In this document: positions 59,733-64,000 of the stretch, piece after piece
Layout of the letters: each line of letters opens with the position of its first letter
Position numbering within the stretch: position 1 is the stretch's first letter
Assembly (NCBI GenBank): GCA_045543095.1
Contig: JAZQMC010000014.1
Coordinates: 13,490-77,489 of the forward strand
DNA from: Fimenecus sp045543095
Lineage (GTDB): Bacteria > Bacillota > Clostridia > Oscillospirales > Acutalibacteraceae
Length of the DNA: 64,000 nucleotides
Direction of reading: 5' to 3'
Notes under the pieces: generated by a model
The model's input: the letters and a program-made list of their open reading frames with translations, nothing else
Databases searched by the model: none
What the model was told of the DNA's origin: nothing
Program-made: the position numbers and the translations under genes

Positions 59733-61235
59733 TTATATTCCGTTATACAAATTAAACGGCATTTGTTTTAAATCTATTTTAATATCATCAGAGCTGATTA
59801 CATAACCTGTTCTGAATACCACAGGCACAAAGGGGTATTCCTCTGCAAAAACACCGTAGTATTCCTCTGCGGTAATTTTACCTGCACGATAGTTGTAATA
59901 TTCTTTTACGGCACGGCCATTTTTATTTATTCCTGCACTTAATGCACCGCCCTCAACGAAAAATGCGTTCAAATCCATTGAGCCGTCAAGACTTACCTCG
60001 CCTAAATACATATCATAATTACCCGATGTAATTCTCTCTTTATAATCAGCAAAGGATAGTGCCTGCACATTTATATAAAATCCGCATTCTGACAAACTAT
60101 CTGCAATATTGTAAGCAGCCGCAACACGATATTTGTTATCTTTATTCACAATAAGAGTGAACGAAAGCAAATATGCACCGTTGGTTTTTGCCTTGCCCGA
60201 ATATCTTGTGTAACCGCAACGGTCAATGATATTATCAGCAAGTGTTTTATCACCTTTTGTTGCAATCTGTGTGATTTCAGCGGTTGTCACACTTTCAGGA
60301 TTAATCGGCAGTTTTGATGCCACCGCGTGACCCTGATATGACGACAAAGCAATCTCGTCACAGTCAATTTTTGCCGCAATGGCACTGCGGATATATTTGG
60401 TCAAAGCACCACGCTCACTGTTAAGCCCAAGAAAAACCATATTGTTAAGCATCACAGATTGTGTTTTTCCCGCCGCACCTGTATAGTTACAATCGGACAT
60501 ATTGCTGAAATATACATCGGATGAGCCGATTTTAACTGCATTTTCAACGCTTTCGCGAGTACTTACAAAGCAAAGTGAAATCTGTTTTTCACTGTTTGCA
60601 ATATTTATCAGCTTACCCTCAAGAGCGTAATAATCACCGCTACCTGTAGGCACTGCGGTCTGCACATCTGCCGTACCGACTTTTACAACCGGGAATGTGA
60701 GCTTGCCCGCTACAAGAGTATCCGCATAATCAAGAGTAAAATTCACCGTGTAATCATTGGACTTTTGAGCGTTGGAAACACCTTTCAAGTCGTCACTCCA
60801 GCCGTAAGATGCCTTTGCGAGATTAAATGAATAAACCACATCATCTGCATTGATGTCTGACGAACCGCGGCAAGAAACACCGCGTTTAATTTTAACGGTT
60901 GCGATATTACCTTTTACTGAAAGACTATCTGCAATTATGCCGTTGGGGTTATATTTACTGTCAACCGCATACAAGGGGTCAAAAAGGAGCTTGCAAAGAT
61001 ATAAATTCTCGTCACTTTTTGCGAAAAACGGATTAAGTCCGTCACTTTCGTTGTAGGGGAGTGAGATTTTACCGTCACTTTTTGAGAATGTATCCTCTGT
61101 GTTCACATTGCTTTCAGTCTGATTTTCAACTGGGGTTGTTGTGCTCTCGTCGGGTACTTCATTTTGAGGCTTGCAGGCAGAAAAAAGCATACAAATGCAC
61201 AAAAGCAATGAAATTATTTTAATTGCACTTCTCAT
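59733..61235 (-). CDS. Peptide/nickel-type ABC substrate-binding lipoprotein (family 5)
   Basis: 500 aa. Lipoprotein signal with lipobox LFSAC (Cys near 20), then a Thr/Glu linker and a family 5 binding domain (GLNPFFAKSDENLYLCKLLFDPLYAVDSKYNPN-type start, DVVYSFNLAKASYGW, IAAKIDCDEIALSSYQGHA). The cognate permease and ATPase genes are not adjacent, unusual for this family; it sits between ymdB and recG. It may be an orphan receptor or work with transporters elsewhere. Ligand unknown. Confidence 0.87.
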   Translation of the reverse strand: MRSAIKIISLLLCICMLFSACKPQNEVPDESTTTPVENQTESNVNTEDTFSKSDGKISLPYNESDGLNPFFAKSDENLYLCKLLFDPLYAVDSKYNPNGIIADSLSVKGNIATVKIKRGVSCRGSSDINADDVVYSFNLAKASYGWSDDLKGVSNAQKSNDYTVNFTLDYADTLVAGKLTFPVVKVGTADVQTAVPTGSGDYYALEGKLINIANSEKQISLCFVSTRESVENAVKIGSSDVYFSNMSDCNYTGAAGKTQSVMLNNMVFLGLNSERGALTKYIRSAIAAKIDCDEIALSSYQGHAVASKLPINPESVTTAEITQIATKGDKTLADNIIDRCGYTRYSGKAKTNGAYLLSFTLIVNKDNKYRVAAAYNIADSLSECGFYINVQALSFADYKERITSGNYDMYLGEVSLDGSMDLNAFFVEGGALSAGINKNGRAVKEYYNYRAGKITAEEYYGVFAEEYPFVPVVFRTGYVISSDDIKIDLKQMPFNLYNGI

Positions 61236-61239
61236 TTGC

Positions 61240-62025
61240 TCACCTCACCGTAATCGCCTCAATACCAACTGTTTTACCGCTGTCACGGTCAACCGTAAAC
61301 ACGCAACCCTGCATAAAAGGCAGAGTGTCGGCAGTTTCAAACATAGTTGTAAAGCCTTTTCTGAATTTTTCAATTATAATCTCTTTTTTTACGCCGAGAA
61401 CGGATTCCTCGGGACCTGTCATACCCAAATCTGTGATATAACCCGTACCGCCACTCATAATTTGAGCATCAGATGTCTGAATATGAGTATGCGTACCAAA
61501 TATTGCAGTAACTTTACCGTCGAGATAATATCCAAGAGCCTTTTTTTCAGAAGTAGCCTCCGCGTGAAAATCAACAAAAATAATTTTAGTTTCTTTTTTG
61601 AGTTCTGCAATTATTCTGTCGGCAGTTGCGAACGGGTCATCGTGCCCTTCAAGGTAAACTCTACCCATAAGATTTAGAACGCCGATTTTATAAGCACCCT
61701 TGTCAATAATACCGTAGCCCTTGCCCCATACACCGTCGCCGTAGTTTGCAGGGCGAATAATGTTTTCGTTGTTGTCAAGATATTCATAAATCTCGCGACG
61801 TTTAAGCGAATGATTACCACCTGTAATCATATCTGCACCGCTTGTGAATATATGGTTGCAGGATTGTGGCAACATACCATTACCCACGGCGGAATTTTCA
61901 CCGTTGACAATGCATACATCTATTTTGTTTTCTCTTTTGAATTCAGAGAGCTTTTTGCGTAAGAATTCGCAACCGACCGAGCCGACCACATCACCAACGC
62001 AAAGCACTTTAATTTCGCGTGACAT
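61240..62025 (-). CDS. YmdB-family metallophosphoesterase
   Basis: 261 aa, TIGR00282 type. Metal and active-site motifs KVLCVGDVVGSVGC, VNGENSAVGNG, DMITGGNHSLKRRE, VDFHAEATSEKKALGYYLDG and GTHTHIQTSDAQIM. In Bacillus this dimetal enzyme hydrolyses 2',3'-cyclic nucleotides and affects biofilm and RNase Y-linked RNA turnover. It lies directly downstream of rny, the conserved order. Start ATG at 62025; the GTG 6 bases upstream is probably part of the ribosome site. Confidence 0.94.
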   Translation of the reverse strand: MSREIKVLCVGDVVGSVGCEFLRKKLSEFKRENKIDVCIVNGENSAVGNGMLPQSCNHIFTSGADMITGGNHSLKRREIYEYLDNNENIIRPANYGDGVWGKGYGIIDKGAYKIGVLNLMGRVYLEGHDDPFATADRIIAELKKETKIIFVDFHAEATSEKKALGYYLDGKVTAIFGTHTHIQTSDAQIMSGGTGYITDLGMTGPEESVLGVKKEIIIEKFRKGFTTMFETADTLPFMQGCVFTVDRDSGKTVGIEAITVR

Positions 62026-62101
62026 AAGCACACCGTTTCTATATATGGATTTAATTTATTTTGCCCCGAAGCCGAAAGACCACGGGGCATAATTATTAGT
62101 T

Positions 62102-63652
62102 TTATTTAGCGAAGTCGATAACTCGATTTTCTCTTACAATGTTTACCTTAATTTGACCGGGATATTCAAGTTCATCTTCGATTTTCTTTGCAATATCACG
62201 AGCAACAATAACCATCTTTTCGTCTGAAACTCTTTCAGGGTTAACCATAATTCTGATTTCACGGCCAGCCTGAATAGCGAAAGATTTTTCAACACCCTCA
62301 AATGATGTTGCAATTTCTTCAAGCTTTTCAAGACGCTTGATGTAGTTCTGAACATTTTCGCGACGAGCACCGGGGCGAGCGGCAGAAATAGCGTCTGCAG
62401 CTTGTACAAGCACTGCAACTATTGTCTTTACCTCAATTTCGCCGTGGTGAGCAGCGATAGCGTGAACAACATTGTCGTTTTCTTTGTATTTCTTTGCAGC
62501 CTCAACACCGAGCTCGATATGTGTACCCTCAAATTCACGGTCGAGAGCCTTACCGATGTCGTGAAGAAGACCTGCACGTTTAGCCTGTTTAACGTCAGCA
62601 CCCAGTTCCTGTGCCATAAGGCCTGCAATATAAGAAACTTCAAGTGAATGGTTAAGAACATTCTGACCAAAGCTTGTGCGGTATTTAAGTTTACCAAGAA
62701 GTTTTACGAGTTCGGGATGAACACCGTTAACGCCGGCATCAACAACTGCACGTTCACCTGTCTGCTTGATTGTATGTTCAACCTCACGCTTTGATTTTTC
62801 AAACATTTCCTCAATGCGTGCGGGGTGAATTCTGCCGTCCTGAATAAGTTTTTCAAGAGTGAGTCTTGCAACCTCACGGCGAACAGGGTCAAAGCTTGAA
62901 ACTGTAATTGCTTCGGGAGTATCGTCAATGATAAGGTCAACGCCTGTGATTGTTTCAAGAGTACGAATATTACGACCCTCACGACCGATAATTCTGCCCT
63001 TCATTTCGTCATTTGGAAGAGCCACAACAGAAACAGTAGCCTCTGCGGCGTGGTCTGCGGCACAACGCTGAATTGCACCTGTAATGATTTCGCGGGCAAG
63101 ATTATCGCTTTCGTCACGGGTTCTCTGCTCATAATCCATAATCTTGAGAGCCTTTTCGTGAGTAAGCTGTTCATCAAGCTCCTGCATAAGAAGAGCCTTT
63201 GCCTGCTCTTTACTGTAACCGCTGATTTTTTCAAGCATTTCAAGCTCACTACGCTTTAAACGCTCAACCTCTTCGATTCTTTCATCAGCAGCCTTGATTT
63301 TTTCAGAAAGAATTTCTTCTTTCTTTTCAAGGTTTTCAGTTTTCTTATCAATGTTTTCTTCTTTTTGAATAAGTCTGCGTTCTTGTTTCTGCACCTCTGC
63401 GCGTCTTTCACGAAGTTCTTTATCAACTTCGTTTCTTAACTTGTGTATTTCGTCTTTAGCTTCAAGAATAGCTTCTCTTTTTTTACTTTCGGCAGTTTGC
63501 TGTGCCTGATTAACAATTCTTAATGCTTCTTCATTAGCGGAGCCGATTTTAGCCTCGGCAACACGTTTGCGGTGGAGCCCACCGAAAATAAATCCGAGAA
63601 CTCCGAATACAACAGCAGAGATAACAGCAACAACAATACCAATAGTATCCAT
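62102..63652 (-). CDS. rny: Ribonuclease Y
   Basis: Membrane-bound endoribonuclease that starts mRNA decay. 516 aa, typical length. N-terminal membrane segment (5-25), coiled coil (about 30-190, rich in Glu/Lys/Arg), KH domain (about 205-270, GRIIGREGRNIRTLETITGVDLIIDD), and HD domain (about 330-430, LLHDIGKALD with AIAAHHGEIE). GGAGG precedes the ATG. Followed by ymdB after a gap of about 75 bases. Confidence 0.97.
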   Translation of the reverse strand: MDTIGIVVAVISAVVFGVLGFIFGGLHRKRVAEAKIGSANEEALRIVNQAQQTAESKKREAILEAKDEIHKLRNEVDKELRERRAEVQKQERRLIQKEENIDKKTENLEKKEEILSEKIKAADERIEEVERLKRSELEMLEKISGYSKEQAKALLMQELDEQLTHEKALKIMDYEQRTRDESDNLAREIITGAIQRCAADHAAEATVSVVALPNDEMKGRIIGREGRNIRTLETITGVDLIIDDTPEAITVSSFDPVRREVARLTLEKLIQDGRIHPARIEEMFEKSKREVEHTIKQTGERAVVDAGVNGVHPELVKLLGKLKYRTSFGQNVLNHSLEVSYIAGLMAQELGADVKQAKRAGLLHDIGKALDREFEGTHIELGVEAAKKYKENDNVVHAIAAHHGEIEVKTIVAVLVQAADAISAARPGARRENVQNYIKRLEKLEEIATSFEGVEKSFAIQAGREIRIMVNPERVSDEKMVIVARDIAKKIEDELEYPGQIKVNIVRENRVIDFAK

Positions 63653-63826
63653 TGTTGGTACCTCCTAAAAATAATATTTAATTTCAAAAAATATATCAAA
63701 AATATGTAATGAAATTAAGGTGATGTAGTATTTAAAGATATTAAAACACCAATATCCCATACTATCTTTATTATTTTACACAAAAATAGACACAATGTCA
63801 AGACGGGATTGGATAAGAACACAAAA
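63653..63826. other. Gap upstream of rny, promoter region
   Basis: AT-rich 170 bases without a gene. It should carry the rny promoter, but I see no clear -35/-10 pair. Confidence 0.4.
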
Positions 63827-63850
63827 AAAGACGAGCCGAAGCTCGTCTTT
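63827..63850 (-). terminator. Terminator of the partial gene at the right edge
   Basis: AAAGACGAGC and GCTCGTCTTT with a CGAA loop; the minus strand continues with TTTTTT. Confidence 0.9.
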
Positions 63851-63860
63851 GGAATATCTA

Positions 63861-64000
63861 TTAATAAATCCATTCGTAAACATATCCGTTTTCAGCAACA
63901 GCCATAGCAAGGTTGTACTGGTATTCAACGCCTTCATATGACATTTCATATTCTGACATGATATAACCGTCACCACCAGATACCATTCCGTCGCTATCAA
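63861..64000 (-). CDS. C-terminal end of a gene running off the window
   Basis: The last 46 codons of a minus-strand gene, ending in TAA at 63861 just before a strong terminator. The readable part is DSDGMVSGGDGYIM, SEYEMSYEGVEYQYN and AENGYVYEWIY: acidic, Tyr-rich and without hydrophobic runs. The frame is supported by the terminator position. The product cannot be identified from this fragment. Confidence 0.65.
   Translation of the reverse strand, partial: DSDGMVSGGDGYIMSEYEMSYEGVEYQYNLAMAVAENGYVYEWIY

Overview
The window looks like a chromosomal segment of a low-GC, anaerobic Clostridia-type Firmicute, most likely an Oscillospirales/Ruminococcaceae-like gut bacterium. This is inferred from gene content: AdhE with a Rex-type operator, RNase Y plus YmdB, the DapL lysine route, a YtvI-type sporulation membrane protein, PadR/HAAS pairs, and both GluRS and GlnRS. 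There is no rRNA, intact tRNA, CRISPR array, transposase or phage block.

Layout. 1-3.6 kb: adhE (3' end outside the window) and a LysR regulator. 3.6-4.6 kb: gene-poor scar region with two tRNA-Trp 3'-end remnants, a short gene tail, and a promoter-to-terminator small RNA candidate. 4.6-6.8 kb: PadR regulator and two paralogous HAAS-type membrane proteins. 7.0-19.8 kb: the most unusual part, a 12-gene minus-strand operon for a putative cell-surface structure. It holds a single-pass membrane protein, a 1713-aa secreted modular protein, nine small secreted paralogues (about 155-175 aa) sharing one beta-rich domain with the C-terminus of the giant protein, and a hyper-acidic calcium-repeat protein with a C-terminal membrane anchor. 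One promoter with a palindrome serves it. I do not recognise this system.

20-24 kb: a small XRE protein, a membrane protein, and a DUF1836-DUF6054-NfeD-SPFH operon whose promoter spacer contains a palindrome. 24-28 kb: proBA, a T/E-rich membrane protein, and prfB without the usual frameshift site. 28-33.5 kb: gltX-glnS and a glycerophosphodiesterase. 34-38.3 kb: a tightly coupled LysM/G5/M23 peptidase, HPr-kinase-like protein, PqqD-like protein and ABC exporter, which resembles part of a RiPP (lasso-type) export and modification module without a precursor or cyclase. 38.4-42.3 kb: tyrosine autokinase, MATE exporter, Cys-rich protein with a hairpin-sequestered ribosome site.

42.3-53.6 kb: minus-strand housekeeping and lysine/threonine genes: cca, TSCPD protein, rsmA, aminotransferase, dapL, dapF, glyA, guaB, lysC, hom. 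53.8-55.7 kb: ytvI and a CpsB-type PHP phosphatase, a plausible partner of the distant kinase. 55.9-64 kb: esterase, TIM-barrel protein, recG, peptide-type binding lipoprotein, ymdB, rny, and the tail of one more gene.

Two dispersed repeat families sit in the gaps. One is a palindrome with ends TCATTCTGAG/CTCAGAATGA (four copies, one of which supplies the last codons of cca). The other has shared termini (AAATTGGGGTTTGTCG and CGACAAATTCAAATTT) and interchangeable interiors (four copies plus a loose interior module).
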